Shown: one piece after another, positions 46,682 to 54,774 of the stretch
Position numbering within the stretch: position 1 is the first letter of the stretch
How the letters are laid out: every line of letters begins with the position of its first letter
Assembly (NCBI GenBank): GCA_031366005.1
Contig: JANLZB010000019.1
Span: 37,059 to 101,058, forward strand
DNA: 64,000 bases
Direction: 5' to 3'
DNA from: JANLUX01 sp031366005
GTDB lineage: Bacteria; Bacteroidota; Bacteroidia; AKYH767-A; OLB10
Made by a program: the position numbers and the translations under genes
Notes under the pieces: model-generated
The model's input: only the letters and a program-made list of their open reading frames with translations
What the model was told of the DNA's origin: nothing
The model's database searches: none

Positions 46682-47890
46682 TTACTCCACCACCAGTTTT
46701 CTCACCACTTTATTTTCTGCATCACTCACCTGCACCAAATAAATTCCTGCGGGCAGGTTTGCAATGGGCAGTGTGAGGTTACGTGCTGCGGTGTGCTGAT
46801 GTTGTGTTAAAACTGTTTTGCCTTTTGAATCAAATATTTTTATCTCTACATTTTTATTCAACTGTAAACCGTAAACTGTAAACTCCTCTTTTGCAGGGTT
46901 GGGATAAATTATGAGGTTGGAAGATGATGCTAAATCGGTAATGCCTGTAGCGCATAGGCTGTCAGGGGTGTATTCGTAGAAGTCATTATATGAGTTGTAG
47001 TTATTTTCTCCTAATCCTATATAACCTTTGTTACCAATAGAAAAATATGCAGATTCCTTACGAATAGTGCCTATAAAATTTGTTTGTTGAATCCACACAT
47101 TAGTGACAGGATTATATTGCCATAAATCATTAAAAAACAATCCAAGAGGAGAGAATCCTTCACCCATTCCGAAATATCCTTTATCACAAATTGAAAAAGC
47201 GGCAGCATTACTTCTGCTTGTAGATGGGAAATTCGCTCTTTGCAACCAATTATCAGTAATGCTATTATATTCCCATAAATCAGATAAATAAGTGCCGGTA
47301 TGATACCCTGCCACTACATACCCATTATTACCAATTACAAAACAATTTGCTGCATCTCGTGCGGTACCTGGCAAGCTTGTTTTTTGTAACCATGTATCCG
47401 TTACCGGATCATATTGCCAGAGATCATTAACATATACCGTATCTGCACCTGTTCCCATATAACCCAAATAACCAATTGCAAATCCAATTGCAGCAGCTCT
47501 ATAACCTCCACCAAAATCAGCTTTTTGAGTCCACACATTGTTAAATGGATCGAATTCCCAAAAATCCTGAAAATATACAAATGGTGAACCTATTCCTAAT
47601 CCAGCATATCCCTTGTTACCTATTGCAAACCCACTTCCAGCCCACCTTGGCCCACCTCCAAAATTTGCTTTCTGTGTCCATGCATTTGATGATGGATCAT
47701 ATTCCCAAAAATCACTGTGAGGAGCTTGTGTGCTGTCCATACCACAGCCAACATATCCCTTACTTCCAATAGAAAAAGAAAAAGGAAATGCTCTTCCTAA
47801 TCCGGGATAACTTCCCTTCTGCACCCAGCTATCTCCATTAATATTTATCGCTCGGCAGAGCAGGAGGAGAAATGTGAGGAGCTTTTTCAT
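46682..47890 (-). CDS. Kelch-repeat protein with T9SS sorting domain
   Basis: The 402-residue protein has a signal peptide (about 1-19) and six kelch-like repeats of ~50 residues, each with GNKGY/GLG, then D-W-x-Y/F-DP and W-x-QK. They form one beta-propeller. A type A T9SS sorting domain follows from LIIYPNPAKEEF. The short segment FTVYGLQL in the sorting domain is encoded by a TTTACGG/TTTACAG heptad repeat found elsewhere in intergenic DNA. It is probably a secreted or surface binding protein. A -7 box lies exactly 4 nt before its start codon. Confidence 0.9.
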   Translation of the reverse strand: MKKLLTFLLLLCRAININGDSWVQKGSYPGLGRAFPFSFSIGSKGYVGCGMDSTQAPHSDFWEYDPSSNAWTQKANFGGGPRWAGSGFAIGNKGYAGLGIGSPFVYFQDFWEFDPFNNVWTQKADFGGGYRAAAIGFAIGYLGYMGTGADTVYVNDLWQYDPVTDTWLQKTSLPGTARDAANCFVIGNNGYVVAGYHTGTYLSDLWEYNSITDNWLQRANFPSTSRSNAAAFSICDKGYFGMGEGFSPLGLFFNDLWQYNPVTNVWIQQTNFIGTIRKESAYFSIGNKGYIGLGENNYNSYNDFYEYTPDSLCATGITDLASSSNLIIYPNPAKEEFTVYGLQLNKNVEIKIFDSKGKTVLTQHQHTAARNLTLPIANLPAGIYLVQVSDAENKVVRKLVVE

Positions 47891-47894
47891 TTAA

Positions 47895-47902
47895 CAAACT
47901 TA
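47895..47902 (-). promoter_or_regulatory. -7 box TAAGTTTG four bases before the kelch gene start
   Basis: On the minus strand TAAGTTTG matches TAnnTTTG and ends 4 nt before the ATG at 47890, which places the predicted transcription start on or next to the A of ATG. No clear -33 TTTG is seen at the expected distance. Confidence 0.65.
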
Positions 47903-48351
47903 CTTTTTATTTCACTTTCGGAAATATAACCATTGCTAAGCCATTGTGCAAATGCTTTTTGATAAGTGGTGGAACAGTTCTGTTAGTTAACATTTATTGT
48001 TTGACAGTTAATAATAGACTGTTGCAAGTTAACAAAAGATGCCAGCTAATTAACATTCAACTCTTGCAAGATAACACAGGTGATTTGTCGTATTGAAGGC
48101 GGGGTTTGAGAGATGATAAACCTCCTTTGCTAACTTGCAAAGTGCTTCTGAAAGATGGCAGAAATTTATTTTCAGATGTTTTTTGATATAAAACTTACAT
48201 CGCTTATTCAGTGTTTTAGGAGATTAATAATAATTTCTACAGAGGGATCAGCAAATTAGAAAGCATTAAAAAACGGTTACTTTTTTTAAAACCTTACAAA
48301 ATTTATTTTTCCAAAACGAAACATTGCCTGTAACCTGCCGTAAATAATGCC
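47903..48351. other. Intergenic region without a supported feature
   Basis: About 450 bp between the kelch gene and the FN3 gene. It has repeated GTTAAC-like words (AGTTAACATT, AAGTTAACAAA) but no clear repeat, hairpin or ORF. Confidence 0.5.
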
Positions 48352-48969
48352 ATGATTACGAAAATCAAGAGAACTTATAGAAGGTTGGGAGATCCAACTT
48401 TCAGCACCGTAGCTCACGGTGTGTTCTCGAATCTGAAGAGCAATTCTGCGTATCCCGAAGCAGCTGATATCGTTACCGCTGCTGATCCTATTCTTGTTTC
48501 TTTTGACACTGCCACACAAAAAGCACGCGACACGCGTGACCGCAATTGGTTTATTAAAAGAGATGATTGCCGCAATAAGATTATGACCACACTTGATCAT
48601 CTTGCAGACCTGGCGCAGTACAAAACGCCAAATAATGCAGCACTATTATCCACTACAGGTTTTGAATTGACTGGTCAGCCCAAACCTGCCCCTGATATGC
48701 CAAAGCCCGAAGGTTTTACTGTGGAATTTACACAGGCAAGCGGGCAGGTGATATGTAAAGTGCCAGCTAATAAGAAGTGTAAATCGTATTTGTTTGAATT
48801 TATTCAATTACCTAATCCTGAAAACAATTGGAGCAATGTGGTAGGTACTAAAAGCCGTGCTATGATTTCTGATTTAACACCGGGCAGCCAGTATTCTTTC
48901 CGTTGTGCTTATGTAGGTACAAAGGGACAAGGCTCCTGGAGTGATATGATTACACGCTTTATGTCTTAA
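48352..48969 (+). CDS. Fibronectin type III domain protein
   Basis: The 205-residue protein has no signal peptide. The N-terminal ~100 residues form a helical region (DTRDRNWFIKRDDCRNKIM), and the C-terminal ~95 residues form an FN3-like domain (FTVEFTQASGQVICKVP; ISDLTPGSQYSFRCAYVG; GSWSDMITRF). This architecture is seen in Bacteroidota hypotheticals; the function is unknown. It has its own terminator at 49015. Confidence 0.75.
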   Translation: MITKIKRTYRRLGDPTFSTVAHGVFSNLKSNSAYPEAADIVTAADPILVSFDTATQKARDTRDRNWFIKRDDCRNKIMTTLDHLADLAQYKTPNNAALLSTTGFELTGQPKPAPDMPKPEGFTVEFTQASGQVICKVPANKKCKSYLFEFIQLPNPENNWSNVVGTKSRAMISDLTPGSQYSFRCAYVGTKGQGSWSDMITRFMS

Positions 48970-49014
48970 TTAATGTATTGCCGTTGTTCGTATTCTTACA
49001 AACAACTCCCGAAT

Positions 49015-49050
49015 AAAATCCCGCTTGGTAACAAAAGCGGGATTTTTTTT
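49015..49050 (+). terminator. Terminator after the FN3 protein gene
   Basis: AAAATCCCGCTT pairs with AAGCGGGATTTT around an 8-nt loop, followed by further T residues, 46 bp past the stop. Confidence 0.92.
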
Positions 49051-49131
49051 ATTCCTGCCTTGTATCTACATAACGTATAGCTATTGATACTTTTCAGCCT
49101 TCGTTGGAGTTCCAATAACGGCTGAAAGATG

Positions 49132-49139
49132 TATTTTTG
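49132..49139 (+). promoter_or_regulatory. -7 box TATTTTTG four bases before the lipoprotein start
   Basis: TATTTTTG matches TAnnTTTG and is separated from the ATG at 49144 by exactly 4 nt. The predicted transcript would be leaderless or nearly so. Confidence 0.7.
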
Positions 49140-49143
49140 ATCA

Positions 49144-50022
49144 ATGTTTCAGAAAATTAATAAGCTGCTGATTGCTTTTGTTATTTTAATGATATCATGC
49201 AAGAAAGATGATCATTCATCCAATACTACCCAAGGAAATGGAAATAATGCCAATAATTCTTCTTTAATATACCCAGTTGCGTTAGGAAACCGATGGGAAT
49301 ATGTTTCAACAATTTCATTTGTCTCTCCTTCTATGAACTTTAACGAAACAGACTACTCCATTTACAGTTTTGACAGTATAACAAATTTTCCAAATACTGA
49401 TAGTGTATTCGCTCTGAATTGCATAGATAGTACTGATAATAATGCTATATTCAAATACACGGTATTTTATAAATTACAACCAAACGGACTTTTTGAATGT
49501 GGCTATTTAAGCGGAGCTAATCCCAGAGTTTTTCTTAAAACTTTTAACAGGAATAAATACAAAGTATCCGGGAGAGTGTTCAATTCTCTAAAGGAATTAA
49601 AATTAATGATCAAAGGATCTAATACTTCTTTTACTGATTCATTAATTATAGAACCAGTACCATTACAAACCATTCAATATCCATTGATTCAAAATGTCAT
49701 ATGGACTTATAATGACTACAGTAACAATTTCTATATTGGAAAAGTTTATAGAGGAAATACTTCTGTTTTAACTAATGTGGGAGCTTTCAATTGTTGGATC
49801 ATCGATTTGATTTATGATATGAATCAGGATAGTATTCCTGATTCTGATATTCATATCACTCAATTTATTTCACCATCAAAAGGTTTAATCAAGGAAACGC
49901 AAAATATCATAGCAATAGGTATTGATTCCCTCGGAAATCCTCTTGATACAGGCATTTATAACCAGACTTCAAATTCTGAATTCTATAAATTTTTAAACCT
50001 TATTACGATCTTGACCTTTTGA
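49144..50022 (+). CDS. Lipoprotein of unknown function
   Basis: The 292-residue protein has a lipoprotein signal ending at Cys19 (LMISC), then KKDDHSSN and an Asn-rich linker. The rest is beta-rich with YPVALGNRWEYVSTI near residue 38, a start seen in many Bacteroidota outer-membrane lipoproteins. I recognise no enzymatic motif. It ends 18 bp before the ABC exporter gene, which has its own -7 box in the gap. Confidence 0.75.
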   Translation: MFQKINKLLIAFVILMISCKKDDHSSNTTQGNGNNANNSSLIYPVALGNRWEYVSTISFVSPSMNFNETDYSIYSFDSITNFPNTDSVFALNCIDSTDNNAIFKYTVFYKLQPNGLFECGYLSGANPRVFLKTFNRNKYKVSGRVFNSLKELKLMIKGSNTSFTDSLIIEPVPLQTIQYPLIQNVIWTYNDYSNNFYIGKVYRGNTSVLTNVGAFNCWIIDLIYDMNQDSIPDSDIHITQFISPSKGLIKETQNIIAIGIDSLGNPLDTGIYNQTSNSEFYKFLNLITILTF

Positions 50023-50030
50023 TACTTTTG
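50023..50030 (+). promoter_or_regulatory. -7 box TACTTTTG before the ABC exporter gene
   Basis: TACTTTTG, identical to the ribosomal -7 boxes, ends 10 nt before ATG 50041. It overlaps the end of the preceding gene region, giving the exporter its own promoter with a leader of about six bases. Confidence 0.65.
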
Positions 50031-50040
50031 CATCGCGCTT

Positions 50041-51831
50041 ATGAATGCCCTTTCTCATCTCAATAAATTTTTTTTCAAATACCGCTGGCGTTTAGTTTTA
50101 GGAGTGCTGTTTGTTACCATCAGCAATTTATTTGGCATTTTTCCGGCTCAGTTAACCCGCAACGCCTTAGACGTTGTTGCAGCCAATATCAATAATTACA
50201 AACTCTTTAATGGGTTTGATTTACAAAATGATTTTTACCAGCTGTTAAGTTTTAACATTCTCATATTTGGTGTGCTGGTATTAGCAATGGCGCTGCTTAA
50301 AGGTGTGTTTATGTTTTTAATGCGGCAAACTATTATTGTAATGAGCCGATTGATTGAATATGATATGAAGAATGAAATATTCGATCATTACCAACGCCTT
50401 GATACCTCCTTTTACAATCGTAACAACACCGGTGATCTGATGAACCGCATAAGCGAAGATGTAGGTCGTGTGAGAATGTATGTAGGTCCTGCCATCATGT
50501 ACACAATCAACTTAGTGGTGATGTTTATTCTGGTGATATGGGCGATGGTGAGAGTGAATGAACGGCTTGCATTATATGTTTTACTTCCCTTGCCCATCCT
50601 CACATTCATCGTATATTATGTACATGATTTAATTAATCGCAAAAGCGAACGTGTGCAGGCGCAGCTAAGCACGCTGAGCACCTTTGTACAGGAAACTTTT
50701 TCAGGCATACGGGTAGTAAAAGCATTTACAAGAGAGAAACAATATCTTAAAGCTTACGCTGATCAAAGCGAAGCATATAAAGAAGTGTCAATGGATTTAG
50801 TGAAAGTGAATGCTTTGTTTATGCCAACTATGCTATTACTGGTTGGCCTCAGCACCATCATCACCATTTATGCGGGCAGCATTGAAGTGATGCAGGGCAG
50901 GTTAACCATTGGCAACATTGCAGAATTTATCATCTATGTAAATATGCTCACCTGGCCAGTGGCTTCCTTAGGTTGGGTGGTAACCATCATACAAAGAGCC
51001 GCTGCATCGCAGGAGCGTATCAATGAGTTTCTTCACACTGCACCAGAGGTAGTGAGTGGCACGGTTAACCTTGGAGAGATCAAAGGAAAGATAGAGTTTA
51101 AGAATGTAAGTATCCGCTATCCACAGAGTGGTACACAAGCTTTGCGCGATATTTCATTTACTGTTCAGCCAGGAAAATCATTGGCTATTATCGGCAGAAC
51201 CGGTTCAGGTAAAACTACTCTGGTAAATCTTTTACTTCGATTAATGGATCCTGATAAAGGAAATATTTTTATTGATGAACAGGAGCTGCGTGAATTAAAG
51301 CTTGATGATTTTCGCCAGCAGGTGGGGTGTGTACCGCAGGATGTATTTCTGTTTTCAGACACCATTGCTCAGAATATAGCTTTTGGATTAACAGGTTCAC
51401 CTGATTTAAAACGTGTGGAGGATGCTGCACGCATGGCTGCTATTTATGATAACATTATGGAGTTTCCTAAAGGTTTGGATACAATGGTGGGTGAAAGAGG
51501 AATCACTTTATCAGGAGGACAAAAGCAACGCATCTCCATTGCACGTGCCATCATCAAAGAACCGCGCATCCTTATTTTTGATGATTGCCTTTCAGCAGTT
51601 GACACCATCACCGAAGAGCAGATTTTAAATAATCTTAAGAAAATTATGAATGGCAAAACCACTATTCTGGTAAGCCATCGTGTTTCATCAGTAAAAGATG
51701 CTGACCATATTATTGTGCTGGACGAAGGTAAAATTGTGGAACAGGGGAATCATGCTGCTTTACTCACCCAAAATGGAGTGTATTCCACACTATTTGAGAT
51801 GCAGTTGATGGAAGAGAGGAGTATGGAGTAG
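50041..51831 (+). CDS. ABC exporter, fused permease and ATPase (multidrug type)
   Basis: The 596-residue half-transporter has six membrane segments followed by an ATPase domain: Walker A GRTGSGKTT near 384, signature LSGGQKQR near 489, Walker B ILIFDDCLSAVD, His loop VSHRVSS. The Walker B ends in Asp-Asp where the catalytic Glu is usual (FDDCLSA), a change seen in heterodimeric exporters with one degenerate site. No partner half-transporter is adjacent. The substrate is unknown. Confidence 0.92.
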   Translation: MNALSHLNKFFFKYRWRLVLGVLFVTISNLFGIFPAQLTRNALDVVAANINNYKLFNGFDLQNDFYQLLSFNILIFGVLVLAMALLKGVFMFLMRQTIIVMSRLIEYDMKNEIFDHYQRLDTSFYNRNNTGDLMNRISEDVGRVRMYVGPAIMYTINLVVMFILVIWAMVRVNERLALYVLLPLPILTFIVYYVHDLINRKSERVQAQLSTLSTFVQETFSGIRVVKAFTREKQYLKAYADQSEAYKEVSMDLVKVNALFMPTMLLLVGLSTIITIYAGSIEVMQGRLTIGNIAEFIIYVNMLTWPVASLGWVVTIIQRAAASQERINEFLHTAPEVVSGTVNLGEIKGKIEFKNVSIRYPQSGTQALRDISFTVQPGKSLAIIGRTGSGKTTLVNLLLRLMDPDKGNIFIDEQELRELKLDDFRQQVGCVPQDVFLFSDTIAQNIAFGLTGSPDLKRVEDAARMAAIYDNIMEFPKGLDTMVGERGITLSGGQKQRISIARAIIKEPRILIFDDCLSAVDTITEEQILNNLKKIMNGKTTILVSHRVSSVKDADHIIVLDEGKIVEQGNHAALLTQNGVYSTLFEMQLMEERSME

Positions 51832-51887
51832 GTTAGTTAGAAATTATTTTTTAACATTGTCCTCCTTTACAAAATAAGCCAACATTT

Positions 51888-52259
51888 ATGAGTGATTATG
51901 AAAATCAGCCCCAGCGGGAAATACACTTCTCGAAAAAAATACGCGCTGGGAAACGTACTTATTATTTTGATGTGAAGTCAACTCGCAACAGCGATTACTA
52001 TCTCACTATCACAGAAAGTAAGAGAATTCCGGGTGAAACGGAAGACCGTCCTATTTTCGAGAAACATAAACTCTTCGTTTACAAAGAAGATTTTGAGAAA
52101 TTTTCGGATGGATTACTTGAGTCTTTGGAATTTATCCGAGGCAGTATGCCCCCAACTAATCATGTGGAAAAAACAATTCCTGCAGAACAGAAACCATCCC
52201 CAGGTGAAACACAGGGAAATTCTTTTTCTGATGTGGACTTTGATGATTTAGGGAAATAA
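51888..52259 (+). CDS. DUF3276 PUR-type DNA/RNA-binding protein
   Basis: The 123-residue protein matches the Bacteroidota DUF3276 family, which adopts a PUR-alpha-like fold that binds single-stranded nucleic acid: IHFSKKIRAGKRTYYFDVKS, DYYLTITESKRIPGE, KLFVYKEDFEKF. The C-terminus is a variable acidic tail (DVDFDDLGK). The biological role is not established. It is a single gene. Confidence 0.9.
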   Translation: MSDYENQPQREIHFSKKIRAGKRTYYFDVKSTRNSDYYLTITESKRIPGETEDRPIFEKHKLFVYKEDFEKFSDGLLESLEFIRGSMPPTNHVEKTIPAEQKPSPGETQGNSFSDVDFDDLGK

Positions 52260-52382
52260 GTTTACAGTTTATCGTTTGGCTTGTGATACACGAAAACTGC
52301 TGACGTAATGTTTTGGTGTTGCTGACAACTTTTTGCAGTTCGTGCAATGATGATAAAACTGTAAACCGTAAACCGTAAACTC
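52260..52382. repeat. Heptad palindrome (GTTTACAG/CGTAAAC) abutting a promoter
   Basis: The left end (GTTTACAGTTTATCGTTT) and right end (AAAACTGTAAACCGTAAAC) are imperfect complements made of TTTACAG/TTTACGG heptads. The right end stops one base before the -7 box of the next gene, so the repeat occupies the place of a -33 region. Confidence 0.78.
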
Positions 52383-52390
52383 TACTTTTG
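52383..52390 (+). promoter_or_regulatory. -7 box TACTTTTG four bases before a small gene
   Basis: TACTTTTG is followed by four bases and the ATG at 52395, predicting a leaderless transcript. Confidence 0.7.
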
Positions 52391-52394
52391 CTCC

Positions 52395-52598
52395 ATGTAT
52401 GTTTTAAAGATCAAGGGCAAGGCAAAAATTCCGGATTACGTACAGCTGCGCGATGATAGTTTTACATTGGTGGCTTATTTCCGGCTCGACCGCCCTGAAA
52501 AAGCTATAACAAAAGCCGGCTTTGCAGATAAAGAAGAAGATATTATTCGCTTTATTAATGAAATGCCTTTCGGCAAAGTGCAAAAGCTGGAGGTGTAA
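52395..52598 (+). CDS. Small conserved-type protein of unknown function
   Basis: The 67-residue soluble protein has alternating beta and helix (MYVLKIKGKAKIPDYVQLRD; LVAYFRLDRPEKAITKAGF; IIRFINEMPFGKVQKLEV). The tidy composition and upstream -7 box argue that it is real. I think similar short proteins occur in related Bacteroidota but cannot give a function. It is monocistronic. Confidence 0.75.
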   Translation: MYVLKIKGKAKIPDYVQLRDDSFTLVAYFRLDRPEKAITKAGFADKEEDIIRFINEMPFGKVQKLEV

Positions 52599-52662
52599 TG
52601 AATGATTTTGGGGTTTTACTATTAACCTGAGTTCGTATTAGAATTATCTACTATTTTTTTTA

Positions 52663-52823
52663 GTCCCGTAGGGACAACATATTGGTAACAAAAAATCTCC
52701 CCGACAAGTCAAAGTCCAGTAGGGACGAAATATTGTTTAAATCAATAACCCTTTATATTGCGTCCCTGCGGGACTTCATCATCTCGCCATTTAATTATTA
52801 CCAATATGTTGTCTCTATGGGAC
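52663..52823. repeat. Nested GTCCC...GGGAC inverted repeat
   Basis: Outer 26-bp arms (52663-52688 and 52798-52823, containing GGGACAACATATTGGTAA) match with two mismatches. An inner pair (about 52712-52733 and 52756-52776, containing GTAGGGACG) also pairs. Each arm holds a GTCCC/GGGAC mini-hairpin. The element looks like a REP-type cruciform and fills most of the 360-bp gap before ftsE. Confidence 0.88.
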
Positions 52824-52945
52824 ATTAATACAATATTTCATATGTAATCCCAACTCATGTCACTATTAACAATACATCGTTAGTTAAGAATGTTTTATGC
52901 TTGATTTTGAATGCGTGAATAAAGCAATTTTGCTTTAAAGCTTAT

Positions 52946-52953
52946 TAACTTTG
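52946..52953 (+). promoter_or_regulatory. -7 box TAACTTTG four bases before ftsE
   Basis: TAACTTTG matches TAnnTTTG; 4 nt separate it from ATG 52958. A short palindrome AAAGCAATTTTGCTTT lies just upstream at about 52921-52936. Confidence 0.68.
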
Positions 52954-52957
52954 AGAA

Positions 52958-53641
52958 ATGTCTGATACGATTATCGAATTAAAGCACATCAATATTTTTC
53001 ATAAAAAGAATTTAGTATTGAATGATGTTTCATTGCATGTGGAGCGCGGAGAATTTTTATATCTCATCGGTAAAACAGGCAGCGGAAAAAGTTCGATGAT
53101 GCGATTGCTTTATGGAGATATTCCTTCAAAAGAAGGGGAAGCACACGTTGCAGGTTATGATTTGCATAAAATGCGCAAGCGTGATGTTCCGTATCTGCGC
53201 AGAAAACTCGGCATCATCTTCCAGGATTTTCAATTACTCACTGACCGTACAGCAAAAGACAATTTATTATTTTACCTGAAAGCTACCGGTTGGGACGATA
53301 AACAAAAAATGCAGGAACGAGTAAATGATGTGCTTGCTAAAGTTGGATTGAGCACCAAAGGTTTCAAAATGCCGCATGAGTTGTCAGGCGGAGAACAGCA
53401 GCGATTGGTAATAGGTCGTGCATTATTAAACGATCCTGATCTTATTCTTGCTGATGAACCCACCGGAAATTTAGATCCAGAAACAAGCAGTGAGATTATG
53501 AATTTATTGTTTGAGGTAAGCCGTAATAAAAGAGCAGTAGTGATGGTTACACATAACTATTCATTGTTTGATAAATTTCCTGCACGCACACTCAAGTGTG
53601 AACAAGGTAGGGTTGTAGAACACGTAGCAGGGATTTCATAA
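52958..53641 (+). CDS. ftsE: FtsE-like cell division ABC ATPase
   Basis: The 227-residue ATPase has Walker A GKTGSGKSS (about 38-46), the Q-loop IFQDFQLLTDRTAKDN typical of FtsE, signature LSGGEQQR and Walker B LILADEPTGNLDP. FtsE works with FtsX to activate peptidoglycan hydrolases at the septum. No ftsX is in the window; in Bacteroidota the two genes are often apart. LolD-like ATPases are similar, but the DRTAKDN loop favours FtsE. It converges with a glycosyltransferase gene 2 bp away. Confidence 0.87.
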   Translation: MSDTIIELKHINIFHKKNLVLNDVSLHVERGEFLYLIGKTGSGKSSMMRLLYGDIPSKEGEAHVAGYDLHKMRKRDVPYLRRKLGIIFQDFQLLTDRTAKDNLLFYLKATGWDDKQKMQERVNDVLAKVGLSTKGFKMPHELSGGEQQRLVIGRALLNDPDLILADEPTGNLDPETSSEIMNLLFEVSRNKRAVVMVTHNYSLFDKFPARTLKCEQGRVVEHVAGIS

Positions 53642-53643
53642 TT

Positions 53644-54774
53644 TCATTTTGCAATCCTCTTCAACAACAATTCAGCATTTGTTTTATTTGAAAAATCCTG
53701 CTCCAGTATTTTTTTTCTTTCTTCAATCTGGTTCAAGATAAAATCTTTTTTAAAACATTCATCCAATGCTTTTATCATTTGTGGTGCTGTGTCAGCCACA
53801 ATGCACAAAGATTCCAATCCTGTTTCGGCAACCATGGGAGTGTTGGCAATGCAAAACCTGCCACGGAATAACGCAGTGATAAGCTTCAGTTTAATTCCGG
53901 TTGATTGAAAGGTGGGCAATATATTTACATGAGCCTGTTCAATTAAATCTAAAATCATTTCAGGTGTATCATTATTTCTTAAAGTAATATTTGAATGATT
54001 CATCAGCGCCTGTTGCAATTCTTTGGTGGGTTTATTACCTGAAATAATGAGTTGATGCACTGTGCCGGCAAAAACTTTTTTTACTAAGAATAAAGCAGCT
54101 TCATTATTTTCTGCTATGCCGAGATTGCCATGATATAAAGCAAATGTTCCTTTGCCTGTTTTGCAACTCATTTTTTCATTAGGATGAAATGCAGGAAGAT
54201 AAAACACGCGATCATATTTCTTCTGAAAATAATTTGCGTCTGCAGGAGAAATGGCTGCTATTGCCTGAGCATTTTTTAAAACAGATTCATAATAATTTAA
54301 CTTAATGGCTGCGCTGCGATAGTAAGATCGTTTGAATAAATTATTCTCCGTTCGTCCGAGATGTTTGTAGTATTCATGTTCAATATTATGTGTCCTTACC
54401 ATTTTAAATCTGTTTTTTAATCTTGCATCATTTAAGAAAAAAGTGGTGTGCAAACCCTCCATCAAAATCGGGTAATCATCTTTAAGCAAACGCTGCAAAA
54501 GTTTTTCATTGCTGCGCGAAGAAACAATATAAGGTATCCTGCTCAGAAATTTTCCTTTTGAAATATTGCGTGGATAGTAATTTACTTCAATGCAAAATTT
54601 ATTTAACTCATCATTGTGCTGCCTGCCATATTCATAACAATGCAAAATAATTTTTGCTCCGCATTGTGATAGCGCTTTCAGTTTAAAGAAAACATCCACC
54701 ACACCACCGTAATCAGGAGGATAAGGAACGTCAAAACTGATGATATGTAAATAATTTTTACTCAATCTCTGCAA
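53644..54774 (-). CDS. Glycosyltransferase family 4-like protein
   Basis: The 376-residue protein has a GT-B-like layout: an N-terminal ligand region (IISFDVPYPPDYGGVVDVFF), a middle with VRTHNIEHEYY and a C-terminal donor domain (FALYHGNLGIAENNEAALFL; INILPTFQSTGIKLKLITAL). It likely transfers a sugar in glycan synthesis. The only early start is TTG at 54774, inside the end of the upstream glycosyltransferase gene (17-bp overlap), which suggests translational coupling. Sugar and acceptor are unknown. Confidence 0.85.
   Translation of the reverse strand: MQRLSKNYLHIISFDVPYPPDYGGVVDVFFKLKALSQCGAKIILHCYEYGRQHNDELNKFCIEVNYYPRNISKGKFLSRIPYIVSSRSNEKLLQRLLKDDYPILMEGLHTTFFLNDARLKNRFKMVRTHNIEHEYYKHLGRTENNLFKRSYYRSAAIKLNYYESVLKNAQAIAAISPADANYFQKKYDRVFYLPAFHPNEKMSCKTGKGTFALYHGNLGIAENNEAALFLVKKVFAGTVHQLIISGNKPTKELQQALMNHSNITLRNNDTPEMILDLIEQAHVNILPTFQSTGIKLKLITALFRGRFCIANTPMVAETGLESLCIVADTAPQMIKALDECFKKDFILNQIEERKKILEQDFSNKTNAELLLKRIAK

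Noticed and set aside
52958..53641. LolD instead of FtsE
   Set aside because: The sequence after the Q-loop (QDFQLLTDRTAKDN) is the FtsE pattern, and no LolC/E-like permease is adjacent; left as FtsE with moderate confidence.
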